Source: Cylindrospermum sp. NIES-4074 (GTDB taxonomy: Bacteria; Cyanobacteriota; Cyanobacteriia; Cyanobacteriales; Nostocaceae). From it: a DNA stretch of 64,000 bases. Below the pieces are notes generated by a model. It was not told the DNA's origin. It saw nothing but the letters and a program-made list of their open reading frames with translations, and made no database searches. Of this stretch, positions 17,856-26,258 are shown piece after piece (the stretch's first letter is position 1; every line of letters begins with the position of its first letter). The DNA is taken from positions 558,001 to 622,000 of the forward strand of contig AP018269.1 of the NCBI GenBank assembly GCA_003994795.1, in the 5' to 3' direction. The translations under genes were made by a program, and so were the position numbers.

Positions 17856-18803
17856 ATGCGACTAGAGCAGTTGCAAGCCTTTTTAGCGATCGCCCAAACC
17901 GGCAGCTTTCAACAAGCAGCGAAAAAATGTGGTGTTACCCAATCGACTATCAGTCGCCAAATCCAGGCATTAGAAGCCGATTTGGGAGTAGAACTATTTC
18001 ATCGCACCAGCCATGCCAAGCTGACATTGGGGGGTGAACATTTGCTGCCCCGTGTCCGCAAAATTTGCCAAGAGTGGGAAAGTGCTACCCAGGAATTAGC
18101 CGACTTAATCGCCGGTAAGCAGCCAGAACTCTGTGTTGCGGCAATTCACTCAGTTTGCGCTTTTTATTTACCACCGATATTGCAAAAATTTTGTCATGAT
18201 TATTCAGAAGTCCAATTGCGTGTGACATCATTGGGAAGCGATCGCGCCCTGAAAGTCCTCAAAGATGGATTGGTGGATTTAGCAATTGTGATGAATAATC
18301 GCTTTCTAACCACTGGTAGAGAAATGGTGGTAGAAGTTCTCTACGATGAACCCATAGAAGTATTGACCGCTGCTAATCATCCTCTAGCCCAATATGAATT
18401 TATCCCTTGGTCAGAACTAATTCGCTATCCGCAGGTGGTATTTAAAGATGGTTATGGGATGCAACGCTTAATTCAAGATAAATTTGAACGAATGGAAGCT
18501 AAACTTCAGGCAGCTTTAGAGGTAAATACCCTAGATGCCTTTCGGGGAGTAGTGCGTCAAGGGGAACTTATAGCTTTACTACCTCACTCTGCATTAGTAG
18601 AAGCACGGTATGACCCCACCTTGGCAGTTCGTGCTTTAGCCTGCAATAACACTGCTGCTTTAACTGATACTTCTAGTTTGACTCGTCGGGTGGTGATGGT
18701 AACAACCCAAGACCGTCTCCAGATTCCCCCCATCAAACACTTTTGGCAACTGGTAAGGGAAAATCTTCCCCCAAAACTTGACGAGGTGCGATCGGCTTCT
18801 TAG
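17856..18803 (+). CDS. ntcB: LysR-type regulator NtcB of nitrate assimilation
   Basis: 315 residues with an N-terminal winged helix-turn-helix (1-60; GSFQQAAKKCGVTQSTISRQ contains the recognition helix) and a LysR substrate-binding domain (about 90-300). NtcB is the nitrite/nitrate-responsive co-activator of nir genes alongside NtcA. The assignment rests on three points: similarity of the HTH region, an NtcA promoter directly upstream, and the neighbouring cnaT gene, since ntcB-cnaT pairs are known in Anabaena. A different LysR protein is possible but unlikely given this context. Confidence 0.88.
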   Translation: MRLEQLQAFLAIAQTGSFQQAAKKCGVTQSTISRQIQALEADLGVELFHRTSHAKLTLGGEHLLPRVRKICQEWESATQELADLIAGKQPELCVAAIHSVCAFYLPPILQKFCHDYSEVQLRVTSLGSDRALKVLKDGLVDLAIVMNNRFLTTGREMVVEVLYDEPIEVLTAANHPLAQYEFIPWSELIRYPQVVFKDGYGMQRLIQDKFERMEAKLQAALEVNTLDAFRGVVRQGELIALLPHSALVEARYDPTLAVRALACNNTAALTDTSSLTRRVVMVTTQDRLQIPPIKHFWQLVRENLPPKLDEVRSAS

Positions 18804-18841
18804 ACTTCTCAAAAGGCAATGAGGCAAGAAAAATAAATCTA

Positions 18842-18867
18842 ATGACCAATGACTAATGACTAATGAC
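18842..18867 (+). repeat. Heptamer tandem repeat ATGACTA spanning the cnaT start
   Basis: Units ATGACCA, ATGACTA, ATGACTA, ATGAC place four ATG triplets 7 bases apart (18842, 18849, 18856, 18863), cycling through all three frames. Only 18856 is in the cnaT frame, so gain or loss of a unit would move the start signal. Confidence 0.7.
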
Positions 18868-19920
18868 GTATTTAGAGAATTCGTCCGGAAGGTAGGCAGT
18901 GGCAGCCATACAGCAGAAAATTTAACTCGTGCTGAAGCGGCCACCGCGACCAAAATGATGTTGCTGGGTGAAGCGACACCAGCACAAATTGGGGCGTTTT
19001 TAATTGCCCACCGCATCAAGCGTCCCACGGGGGAAGAGTTAGCGGGAATGTTGGATGCTCATAATCAACTAGGGCCAAAACTGCAACCGCTAAAGGTACA
19101 GCAACCAGTAATAGTTTTAGGTATACCTTACGACGGTAGAACTCGCACTGCACCAATTAGCCCGATTACGGCTTTGCTGCTGGCCTCCGCTGGTCAACCG
19201 GTGGTGATGCACGGAGGCGATCGCCTGCCAACAAAGTATGGATTACCCCTAATTGAGATTTGGCAAGGGTTAGGGGTTGATTGGACTAAATTACCACTAT
19301 TCAAAACTCAACAGGTATTTGAGCAAACAAAAATCGGCTTTGTTTATACCCCAGAGCATTTTCCCTTAACCAAAACGCTTTGGGAATACCGGGATCAACT
19401 TGGTAAGCGTCCGCCTTTAGCGACAATGGAATTAATTTGGTGTCCTTATGCTGGGGATGCTCATATTATGGCTGGGTTTGTGCATCCACCAACAGAAGCG
19501 ATGTTTCTCGAAGCTTTGAGGTTGCATGGAACCACAAAATTTACATTTGTCAAGGGGTTAGAAGGTAGTTGTGACTTACCACGCGATCGCACCGCCATCA
19601 TTGGTTTATCTTCAACCACAGCATCCCAGGAGTTAGAACGGTTGCACCTTGTACCCCGTGAATACGGCTTTACTACCAAAAACGTACCTCTGGGCACTAC
19701 TGAAGAATTAGTGGCGGATATGCGTGAAGTTTTGGCTGGTAAATCCACAGAATTAATGCAAACAGCCTTGTGGAATGGCGGGTTTTACCTGTGGCGGAGT
19801 GGTATTTCTCCAGATATGCAAACGGGTTTAGCCAAAGCAGCAGAATTATTCTCTAGCGGTGCGGTAGCTGCTAAACTCCAAGAACTTAGCTGTTTCACTG
19901 CTATTCCCAAAACAAATTAA
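18856..19920 (+). CDS. cnaT: CnaT, anthranilate phosphoribosyltransferase-like nitrate-assimilation factor
   Basis: 354 residues with the glycosyltransferase family 3 (TrpD-like) fold: an N-terminal helical domain (EAATATKMMLLGEATPAQIG) and a phosphoribosyl-binding domain. The region that carries the GTGGD signature in true TrpD reads LGIPYDGRTRTAP here. The canonical GTGGD loop is therefore absent and tryptophan synthesis is unlikely. In Anabaena, cnaT lies beside ntcB and is needed for expression of the nir operon. The same pairing here (52 bp after ntcB) supports the name. The biochemical activity remains unknown. Confidence 0.85.
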   Translation: MTNDVFREFVRKVGSGSHTAENLTRAEAATATKMMLLGEATPAQIGAFLIAHRIKRPTGEELAGMLDAHNQLGPKLQPLKVQQPVIVLGIPYDGRTRTAPISPITALLLASAGQPVVMHGGDRLPTKYGLPLIEIWQGLGVDWTKLPLFKTQQVFEQTKIGFVYTPEHFPLTKTLWEYRDQLGKRPPLATMELIWCPYAGDAHIMAGFVHPPTEAMFLEALRLHGTTKFTFVKGLEGSCDLPRDRTAIIGLSSTTASQELERLHLVPREYGFTTKNVPLGTTEELVADMREVLAGKSTELMQTALWNGGFYLWRSGISPDMQTGLAKAAELFSSGAVAAKLQELSCFTAIPKTN

Positions 19921-20724
19921 GTGAAGTTAGCCATGTCCAGCCTCCAGGATGCGATCGCCTGTCCTCTGTGCCGTCAGCCTTTAGCCAAACTACCACAGGG
20001 ATGTGAGGAGTGCTTTAATTACTTCAAAACAGAGTTAGAAAAAATACCTACCCCCTTGATGGATTTGACTCCTAGTGCAGCACTGGCCCAGATAGAAATC
20101 TATATTGTCCCCAGAAAACTTTTACGCACTGAGTTATTCCGCTCACCGATTATCTCTTTTTTATACGAGCGCGTCCTACCGCCAATTTGGGCTATGGGAC
20201 TGCGGAATAGGGGTATTGATGTTGAATTTCAGCAATGTACAGAATTCTTCGGTCAAGGCCCAGAAATTGTCGTGGATATTAGCTGTGGCACAGGCATGAT
20301 GGCGCGACGCCTGGCACAATTGGGGCAGTACAAGCACATAATTGCTCTTGATTATTCAGAGACAATGCTGCAACAGTTGCAACAACAAATGCAACTAGAT
20401 AGCATACCACCGTCCCAGATAACTATTATCCGCGCTGATGTGGAAGCACTACCCTTAGCAGCAGATTCTGTAGATGCCATTTATACTGGAGCCGCGATGC
20501 ACTGCTGGCCTAATCCAGAAGAGGGCATTAGCAACATTTATCGGGTGTTACGTAGAGGTGGCAAATTGTTTGCGACTACCTTTCTCAAGCCATTACCTAG
20601 CGTTGTGTTTCGGTTTTTTACTGTAGATGAGCTGCGGCAGATTTTCATCACAGCAGGTTTTCATCCAGATCAGGTCTGGGTGGAAGCTAAAGGGATTTAT
20701 GGAATTATCAAATGTTTAAAGTGA
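19921..20724 (+). CDS. Class I SAM-dependent methyltransferase with N-terminal zinc-knuckle-like motif
   Basis: 267 residues. The first 40 carry paired cysteines (CPLC, then CEEC) suggesting a small zinc site. A Methyltransf_11 domain follows with motif I VVDISCGTGMMARRLAQLG (about 118-136), acidic motif II (IALDYSE) and the post-motif VDAIYTGAAMHCWPNP. GTG at 19921 directly follows the cnaT stop. ATG at 19933 is an alternative. The tight linkage implies co-transcription with ntcB-cnaT under NtcA. The substrate is unknown. Related cyanobacterial proteins are annotated as quinone-type methyltransferases without proof. Confidence 0.82.
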   Translation: MKLAMSSLQDAIACPLCRQPLAKLPQGCEECFNYFKTELEKIPTPLMDLTPSAALAQIEIYIVPRKLLRTELFRSPIISFLYERVLPPIWAMGLRNRGIDVEFQQCTEFFGQGPEIVVDISCGTGMMARRLAQLGQYKHIIALDYSETMLQQLQQQMQLDSIPPSQITIIRADVEALPLAADSVDAIYTGAAMHCWPNPEEGISNIYRVLRRGGKLFATTFLKPLPSVVFRFFTVDELRQIFITAGFHPDQVWVEAKGIYGIIKCLK

Positions 20725-20771
20725 AATTGGGCAAATTAGCGAGTTAATTTACTGTTGCTTTCCTAATACCG

Positions 20772-20892
20772 GATTTAAGTATAGCAGTCATATTTGATTC
20801 ATAAACTTACTTGTGTAGGCAATAGGGTTATAGAAGATTAAGGTGTAGGTCGTTTTTTGCAAAAATCAAATATGATTCCTATAGATTTAAGT
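20772..20892. mobile_element. Small inverted-repeat element with 9-bp target duplication
   Basis: The element runs 20781-20883. The left end ATAGCAGTCATATTTGATT and the complement of the right end match at 17 of 19 positions. It is flanked by the perfect direct repeat GATTTAAGT (20772-20780 and 20884-20892), a 9-bp target duplication. The 103-bp interior is non-coding. A related copy stands at 27238-27360. It lies between convergent genes. Confidence 0.75.
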
Positions 20893-20901
20893 AGTTGCAA
20901 A

Positions 20902-21801
20902 TTATTTGACAGTTAATATCATACCTTCATGAGCTAGTAATGCTTTGGGAAATACTGTCTTAACTTCAGATTGAACATGATCAAGAAAATCATCATGATC
21001 ATCTGGGTGATGGTGAGATAAAACTAACTGTCGCACACCAGCAGTATCAGCTAAATCCACCGCAGTTTGCCAGAGTAAATCAGCGGATTCATGGTTATGA
21101 GCTGTGGGGGGAGTATAGGTAGCGTTGGCAATGAGCAAATCGGCGCCTTGAATGATCTGTAAAATTCGCTCTCGCTCCAATAGCTCGCCATTATTGTACA
21201 AATCAGTTACATAGGCAACACTATAATCTTGCCACGAGACTCGGTAACCAGCTGACCGTTGAGTTTGATTAACTAATGCCGTTGTGATGGTGACATCATC
21301 TAGCTTCACCTCTTTGCCTAGAGTCAAATTGTAAAACTGCAATTCCGACTGCATCACCTGTAAAGGGTAAGGGAAATGCGGCTGGAGCATCTGATCACAC
21401 AAGCACTGTTTAATTGAGGCCCCGTTAGAGGCTGCGGTGCCGTAAATGTGGAAGCGATTTTCTGCCATAAATGCGGGAGCAAAAAAGGGAAAACCTTGAA
21501 TGCGATTTGATTGGCAGTTGGTAAAAAATAGATGGGCTTCTAGTGGCTGTTGGGCTTGCTGCCAAGTTTTACCCAGGATGCGTAAGCCTGTACCCCCATC
21601 AAAAATTAAGCGCTTCCCAGCAACATTTACTTCTACGCAAGGAGTATTACCACCATAGCGGTTGGTGTTGCTGTTGGGGGTGGGAATTAAACCGCGTACA
21701 CCCCAGAATTGCACAAGAAACTCCCCCGACTGATTACTTAGCAGGGGAGTTAGGTTTTCAGTTACGAGACTTTGGGAACCCGACAGCTCAGAATTTGACA
21801 T
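20902..21801 (-). CDS. MBL-fold protein with degenerate metal site
   Basis: 299 residues of metallo-beta-lactamase fold, related to cyanobacterial phosphodiesterase-like MBL proteins: FWGVRGLIPTPNSNTNRYGG, CVEV, LIFDGGTGLRILG. The position of the HxHxDH signature (THTHWDHIQG in relatives) reads TNCQSNRIQG (94-103), so all four ligands are replaced (N95, Q97, N99, R100). The usual bridging aspartate segment (FDAQYT type) reads IANATYT. A distal LVLSHHHPDD is retained. The enzyme is therefore probably inactive or uses another site, perhaps a regulatory or binding role. The frame is intact, so this is not a pseudogene in the usual sense. It begins 11 bp after panD and should be co-expressed with it. 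Confidence 0.8.
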   Translation of the reverse strand: MSNSELSGSQSLVTENLTPLLSNQSGEFLVQFWGVRGLIPTPNSNTNRYGGNTPCVEVNVAGKRLIFDGGTGLRILGKTWQQAQQPLEAHLFFTNCQSNRIQGFPFFAPAFMAENRFHIYGTAASNGASIKQCLCDQMLQPHFPYPLQVMQSELQFYNLTLGKEVKLDDVTITTALVNQTQRSAGYRVSWQDYSVAYVTDLYNNGELLERERILQIIQGADLLIANATYTPPTAHNHESADLLWQTAVDLADTAGVRQLVLSHHHPDDHDDFLDHVQSEVKTVFPKALLAHEGMILTVK

Positions 21802-21812
21802 TTTCCTTGCAA

Positions 21813-22196
21813 TTACAGCTTACTGAGCAGATCATCGTAGCGCCGTACTTCCGAAAGTCGGTTTTTTTCGTCCACAATGACAACTGTAGGAGAGTAGCTT
21901 GTTAACTCTTCTAAAGTGAACTGCCCGTAAGTCATTATAATCAAGCGATCGCCAATAATGCCTAGACGTGCGGCAGCTCCATTTAACTCTATCGCTCCTG
22001 AGTTAGCGGGTGCAGGAATCGCATAAGTGATAAAACGCTGTCCGTTGGAACTATTCACTACTTGCACCTGCTCGTAGGGTAAGATGCCAGCTTTTTCCAA
22101 GAGGACTTTATCGATGCTGATACTACCCACGTAGTTAAGATTAGCCGCAGTCAGGGTGCAGTTATGAATTTTTGCCAAAAGGATAGTGCGTTGCAT
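21813..22196 (-). CDS. panD: Aspartate 1-decarboxylase
   Basis: A pyruvoyl enzyme that makes beta-alanine for pantothenate and CoA. All 127 residues match the family length. The self-cleavage site G24-S25 is in YVGSISID; the preceding conserved IHNCTLT and the later [13 protein letters not shown] and [16 protein letters not shown] blocks are present. It is transcribed before the degenerate MBL gene with an 11-bp gap. Confidence 0.96.
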   Translation of the reverse strand: MQRTILLAKIHNCTLTAANLNYVGSISIDKVLLEKAGILPYEQVQVVNSSNGQRFITYAIPAPANSGAIELNGAAARLGIIGDRLIIMTYGQFTLEELTSYSPTVVIVDEKNRLSEVRRYDDLLSKL

Positions 22197-22323
22197 TTCG
22201 TTTCTGGTTCTGTGGCAATTTTTGCGATCCCCAACAGGCCAAGGTTTTTGTCTTCCTGTTTGAGTTCAATTAGTCAGTTTTTGGGTAATTGGTAATTTGC
22301 ATCTAACCCATTACCCATTACAA

Positions 22324-22511
22324 AGAAGGCAGGAGGCAGAGGGCAGGAGGCAGGAGGGAAGAAGTATGAATTAAAACTTTAGTTCTGGGTCTAAAACCCA
22401 GTTTAAAAAAGGAATTGTATCGAGACGCATAGCGCGAGATACAAAGTGTCCTTGCTTCAATCCCACGTTTTCTCTCCGTGGGTTCCTCCTGCCTCCTATC
22501 TCCTGCCTTCT
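22324..22511. repeat. Inverted-repeat spacer element with AGAAGGCAGGAG ends
   Basis: A 12-bp perfect inverted repeat (22324-22335 and 22500-22511) with further purine-rich/pyrimidine-rich complementarity encloses 188 bp between ppa and panD. Its interior includes a GGTCTAAAACCC stretch and a TATCGAGACGC-GCGAGATA partial palindrome. A related string appears reversed near 35060-35100. No gene is seen in the whole 22197-22524 spacer. Confidence 0.5.
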
Positions 22512-22524
22512 GAACCATCTTCTA

Positions 22525-23037
22525 TTATCCTTTATAGGCTAAGATTGACTTCTCTACTAAAGGCTTAACTTGCTCAACATCTTGCCAACCAAGGATTTGA
22601 GTCACCTTTTTTTCCAAATTTTTATAAGACCGGAAAAATTCGGCAATTTCCTCCAAACGGTGGGGGGGTATGTCTTTCAAGGATTTAACTTGAGCGTAAC
22701 GCGGATCTTTGTCGGGAACACAAAGAATTTTTTCGTCGCGATCGCCACCGTCAATCATCTCTAAATAGCCAATTGGTCTTGCAGCAATCACACAACCTGG
22801 AAAAGACGGCTCATCAATTATTACCATACCATCCAGCGGATCGCCATCATCAGCTAAGGTATTGGGTACAAAGCCATAGTCGTATGGATACTTAACCGAT
22901 GAATAAAGTACCCGATCTAAAGCAAAAGCTCCTAATTCCTTGTCAAATTCGTATTTATTCTTACTCCCGCCGACAATTTCGATCAGAACGTTGATTATAC
23001 CTGGTTTGGGTTGGGCAGGAATACGCGATAGATCCAC
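22525..23037 (-). CDS. ppa: Inorganic pyrophosphatase (family I)
   Basis: Cytoplasmic soluble pyrophosphatase. The active-site blocks are [27 protein letters not shown], the metal-binding [10 protein letters not shown], and [15 protein letters not shown]. The start is placed at GTG 23037 ([12 protein letters not shown]): GGAGGAG (23051-23045) lies seven bases upstream, and the product of 170 residues has the usual length. An ATG at 23067 would put that Shine-Dalgarno inside the gene. Confidence 0.95.
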   Translation of the reverse strand: MDLSRIPAQPKPGIINVLIEIVGGSKNKYEFDKELGAFALDRVLYSSVKYPYDYGFVPNTLADDGDPLDGMVIIDEPSFPGCVIAARPIGYLEMIDGGDRDEKILCVPDKDPRYAQVKSLKDIPPHRLEEIAEFFRSYKNLEKKVTQILGWQDVEQVKPLVEKSILAYKG

Positions 23038-23044
23038 AACAAAA

Positions 23045-23051
23045 CTCCTCC
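23045..23051 (-). promoter_or_regulatory. Strong Shine-Dalgarno fixing the ppa GTG start
   Basis: GGAGGAG on the minus strand, seven nucleotides from the GTG at 23037. It is unusually strong for this genome and decides the start in favour of GTG. Confidence 0.8.
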
Positions 23052-23164
23052 GATAACGGTGAATCAAGGCAGCACACAGTTTGGCTCCCCGTGTAGAATT
23101 TTAGGGCAATTAGGGATCTCTTCCCAATCTATTCGCTATTCAGGGCGGGAATAATTACTCATAT

Positions 23165-23234
23165 CAACCTTCTCGGTGGTTAGGACGGTGTTGATTCCTC
23201 AAAGCCTTGAAGCAACTGGGTTTATACTCAGCAA
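23165..23234 (+). repeat. Dispersed spacer repeat, copy A (uninterrupted)
   Basis: About 70 bp beginning CAACCTTCTCGGTGGTTAGG and ending TTTATACTCAGCA. It is nearly identical to sequence at 47645-47869, where a 152-bp element interrupts it. Copy A is followed by a roughly 95-bp palindromic insert (23234-23325, GGGGGGAACCCCC core) missing from copy B, then by heptamers. Confidence 0.75.
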
Positions 23235-23324
23235 CGCCAGTCCGACGCCACTTGCTTCAACGGGGGGAACCCCCGCAACGCAGTGGCTCCTCAAGTCGGG
23301 AAACCCGCCCACGCGGCTGGCTCC

Positions 23325-23395
23325 TCAGCACTCAGCACTCAGCACTCAGCACTCAGCACTCAGCACTCACCACTCACCACTCACCACTCGCCACT
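23325..23395 (+). repeat. Heptamer tandem repeat TCAGCAC/TCACCAC
   Basis: Ten heptamers in a row: six TCAGCAC, three TCACCAC and one TCGCCAC. This is a short tandemly repeated repetitive sequence of the type known in heterocystous cyanobacteria. The same unit occurs three times at 47863-47883. Confidence 0.85.
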
Positions 23396-23629
23396 TTACT
23401 CTATATCAATGTACTAGACATCATTTTCATGGAGAAAGCGTTGCCAAGTTTCCTCGCAACGCTTTTTCATCAATATTAACTTTTGGTGGTAATTTCGCCT
23501 TTAATCAGTTTAAATCACTAAATCTGGAGTCCAACAACACAGATTCGGTTAACTTCTGATTAACTGTGATAGACAAAAATCAACTTTTTTGAGCTTTCTT
23601 GCTGGTGAAATGCTCTTTTGGGTTTTTGT

Positions 23630-23818
23630 CTAATCCTCGCTGCTTGGCAGGTTGTAGATCAGTTGTTGCTGGCTATTCTGAACATTGTGTGCAGAATAAT
23701 GGGCGATGACAAATAAAGGTAGAATTAGGGTCAATAGAGCGATCGCGGTTCCCACAACGTCTGCCAAACGATGGGAATATGTGTCGGAAGAATTGGCAGA
23801 CTGGCTATTTGAATTCAT
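23630..23818 (-). CDS. Small single-pass membrane protein
   Basis: 62 residues: a hydrophilic Ser/Asn-rich N-terminus, one strong transmembrane helix (about 21-45, VVGTAIALLTLILPLFVIAH) and a polar tail. The composition and clean topology suggest a real gene. No family is recognised. It stands alone between ppa and mobA, convergent with nothing, and its function is unknown. Confidence 0.5.
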   Translation of the reverse strand: MNSNSQSANSSDTYSHRLADVVGTAIALLTLILPLFVIAHYSAHNVQNSQQQLIYNLPSSED

Positions 23819-24512
23819 ACAAAGTTGTAATTTGTTCAGATCACTTGTAGGTTTACTCTCTCTGAGAGAGCTTTTATGCTATTTTAGCTATTTTTTTATT
23901 TTCAACTGTGTAGCAGTCAGGAAGCTCATTCAGTTTGTCCATTTTCATAACTGGATTTTTATACATGATAATTTGGTTACAAAATCATGGTCATCTATCT
24001 GATGTTTGATTTTGTGAGTAATGTTTTTAGGTATTTCGCAGCGCTTTGTCACGGTTAGATAACATTTACTGCATTTAGAAGTTACATTTTTTTTATCTGG
24101 TTGCAGAATAATAAATGAAACTTCTTTGACCTATACTTCACGAGTATAGCATCTTAAAATGCCTTTGCTAAGAGCATTGGTGCTGACTGTCCTATTGTTG
24201 ATACCCGAAAATATTACCGAGAAAATACCATATGATACTAACGGAGTTAATTATTCAACAGTAATTCTACAGAAAAATATTGGCAAATTAAAAGTCAGCA
24301 CAGCTGGTTTTTTTAACCCCAATATAATTACTGAAAAATTTCCGTGAGTTTCACTGGATTTTCTAGCTTTGATACCGTGATATTACTATAAGATAATTGG
24401 GAAATTTGAATCGGCCGATACAATTTAAACTACTACAATTTTGTCAATCTCTATTTAGATAGATTAAAGATTGCGGCATAATTTGAGTTACGAACTCATT
24501 TTCAATTTAGCC
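23819..24512. other. AT-rich 694-bp spacer upstream of mobA
   Basis: Nothing convincing is encoded. A 62-codon plus-strand frame (24159-24347) begins with a hydrophobic stretch but has no family features or good ribosome-binding site. No NtcA box with a proper -10 is seen upstream of mobA. Confidence 0.5.
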
Positions 24513-25103
24513 ATGAGTAATGACTGTAGCAAATTAACCGCCATAGTTCTAGCAGGTGGTAAAAGTTCCCGCATGGGTGAGGATAAAGCCCTCATGCCTA
24601 TACAAGGTGTGCCCATGTTACAGCGGGTTTGTAGCGTTGCTCAAGGTTGCAGCGATACTATTTATATAGTCACTCCCTGGCCAGAACGCTATCAAAACTT
24701 GCTTTTGCCTGGTTATCAGTTTATTAAAGAAATCTCATCTCCCGACACTCAAGGGCCCCTCGTAGGATTTGCTCAAGGACTGGTGCAAGTGCAAACAGAT
24801 TGGGTGTTGCTGCTAGCTTGCGATTTACCGAGGTTGCGGGTGGAGGTGTTGCGAGATTGGACAAATAGACTTGATAGTGTAGAGGATAATGCGATCGCCT
24901 CTCTGGTTCACCACAATCAAGGCTGGGAACCGCTGTGTGGCTTCTATCGCCGGCGCTGTTTGCCGCTACTACTGGATTTTATCGCTCAAGGGGGGCGATC
25001 GTTTCAAAAATGGCTTTTACAACATCCAGTAGAACTTTTGCCTTTACCAGAACCAGATATGCTTTTCAACTGCAACACACCAGAAGATTTAGCAATAAAT
25101 TAA
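24513..25103 (+). CDS. mobA: Molybdenum cofactor guanylyltransferase
   Basis: Transfers GMP from GTP to molybdopterin, making the guanine dinucleotide cofactor used by enzymes such as cyanobacterial nitrate reductase. The nucleotide-binding signature LAGGKSSRMGEDKALM is at residues 13-28, and the metal-binding LLACDLPRL is mid-protein. ATG 24513 is chosen over an upstream TTG (24471) because it places the signature at the usual distance from the N-terminus. The 196-residue length is typical. It fits functionally with the nitrate genes, though it lies 4 kb from panD/ppa and is not in their operons. Confidence 0.9.
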   Translation: MSNDCSKLTAIVLAGGKSSRMGEDKALMPIQGVPMLQRVCSVAQGCSDTIYIVTPWPERYQNLLLPGYQFIKEISSPDTQGPLVGFAQGLVQVQTDWVLLLACDLPRLRVEVLRDWTNRLDSVEDNAIASLVHHNQGWEPLCGFYRRRCLPLLLDFIAQGGRSFQKWLLQHPVELLPLPEPDMLFNCNTPEDLAIN

Positions 25104-25154
25104 CTTTTTCTTAATTAAATACGGTAAATATCTATGCTAGGAAGAAATGATCAT

Positions 25155-26084
25155 ATGTATACTCGTTTGCTTTCATCTGCCTTAGCACTTTTATTAAGCA
25201 TAGTCTTAGCCGCTTGCACCACTGCAACAACTCAGCAACCGCAGCCAAAAGTTACAACTACCAATCAGACAAGTAACACACAATCTCAAAAATTACCAAA
25301 AGCATCGGCAAAAAGAGTTGTTGCTCTTTCTTCCCTGAGTGCCGATATTATCTATCAACTTGATCAAACAAAACTTATAGGAATTACAGGCAGTAACCTA
25401 TTTAAAAATGACCCACGCTTCCAGAATATTCCCCGTGTTAGCGAAGGTCAAAGTCCTCCTAATTTAGAAAAAATCATATCTCTCAAACCCGATTTAGTTA
25501 TCGGTGCGGCAGGTTTTTCTAATGCACCAATTCAAAAAATAAAACAGCTAGGAATTTCAACTTTTCTCACCCAAGTCAATAACTGGAAATCTCTAGAAGA
25601 ACTTACTAAAACACTAGCTCAGGCAATTGATGCTGATCCCCAGCCGTTGTTAAATCGGTACAAAAATTTCTTGCCAAATCAGCCACAACAAAGTCCTTCT
25701 ACTCTAGTCTTGGTTAGCCGTCAGCCAATTTTAGCGCCAAATAAAGATAGTTGGGCAGGAGATTTGCTGGCAAAATTTGGGGCTAAAAATCTGGCAGCAG
25801 AATTACAAGGAAAAAGTCCCATCCGGGGATATGTAACACTTTCGGCAGAGAAAGTTTTAGAGGCAAATCCAGAGATAATAATTGTAACAAAGTCACCACA
25901 AGGGGATTCGGAAAAAGAACTTTTAGAGGCTTTTAAAAAAGAAGCTTTTTGGCAGAAATTGCCAGCAACAAAAAATAACCAAGTTTATATTTTTGATTAT
26001 TACGGACTTGTGAATCCAGGCAGTATAGATACAATTGAAAAAGCTTGTCAGCAGCTTAAACAAGCTTTGTCTGCACCAAGTTGA
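25155..26084 (+). CDS. Iron-siderophore/cobalamin-type ABC substrate-binding lipoprotein
   Basis: About 309 residues starting at ATG 25155 (an earlier ATG at 25134 is possible). It has a lipoprotein signal with lipobox VLAAC and a Thr/Gln-rich linker, then a BtuF/FecB-like Peripla_BP_2 fold: RVVALSSLSADIIYQL, a central long helix, and the C-lobe motif NNQVYIFDYYGLVNPG. No permease or ATPase gene lies beside it, so it must work with a transporter elsewhere. Proximity to FTR1, ferritin-like and multicopper oxidase genes suggests iron as cargo. Family relatives also bind haem or B12. Confidence 0.82.
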   Translation: MYTRLLSSALALLLSIVLAACTTATTQQPQPKVTTTNQTSNTQSQKLPKASAKRVVALSSLSADIIYQLDQTKLIGITGSNLFKNDPRFQNIPRVSEGQSPPNLEKIISLKPDLVIGAAGFSNAPIQKIKQLGISTFLTQVNNWKSLEELTKTLAQAIDADPQPLLNRYKNFLPNQPQQSPSTLVLVSRQPILAPNKDSWAGDLLAKFGAKNLAAELQGKSPIRGYVTLSAEKVLEANPEIIIVTKSPQGDSEKELLEAFKKEAFWQKLPATKNNQVYIFDYYGLVNPGSIDTIEKACQQLKQALSAPS

Positions 26085-26090
26085 GCGAAT

Positions 26091-26255
26091 CAATATACGT
26101 AAACATTCAGCCGTCAGCCATCAGCAAGCTTAGAGAATTTATGAGCATTCTGACTATCCTCTTAAACTCAGTCTAAAACCAGATTTTAGACTTTCCTGCG
26201 GAACGCTAAGCGAACGGCGTGAGTTCAGTCGAACGCTGACTGCTTACCAATATAC
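26091..26255. mobile_element. GTAARCATTCAGC element, copy 1, with 8-bp target duplication
   Basis: The element runs 26099-26247 (149 bp), flanked by the perfect direct repeat CAATATAC (26091-26098 and 26248-26255). The left end is GTAAACATTCAGCCGTCAGC; the right end is a decayed complement ending GCTTAC. The middle lacks the AGAGGGATTACTAATTGC segment of other copies and carries a GCGGAACGC-type repeat. It sits between the binding-protein gene and FTR1. Confidence 0.85.
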
Positions 26256-26258
26256 TTC

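Noticed and set aside
18856-19920. Tryptophan-pathway anthranilate phosphoribosyltransferase (trpD)
   Set aside because: The GTGGD loop is missing and the gene is paired with ntcB, which fits cnaT instead.
23325-23395. Possible CRISPR array
   Set aside because: The units are 7 bp and contiguous with no spacers; no cas genes are present.
24159-24347. 62-codon plus-strand frame with a hydrophobic beginning
   Set aside because: Very AT-rich spacer, no ribosome-binding site, no conserved motif, random-looking tail.
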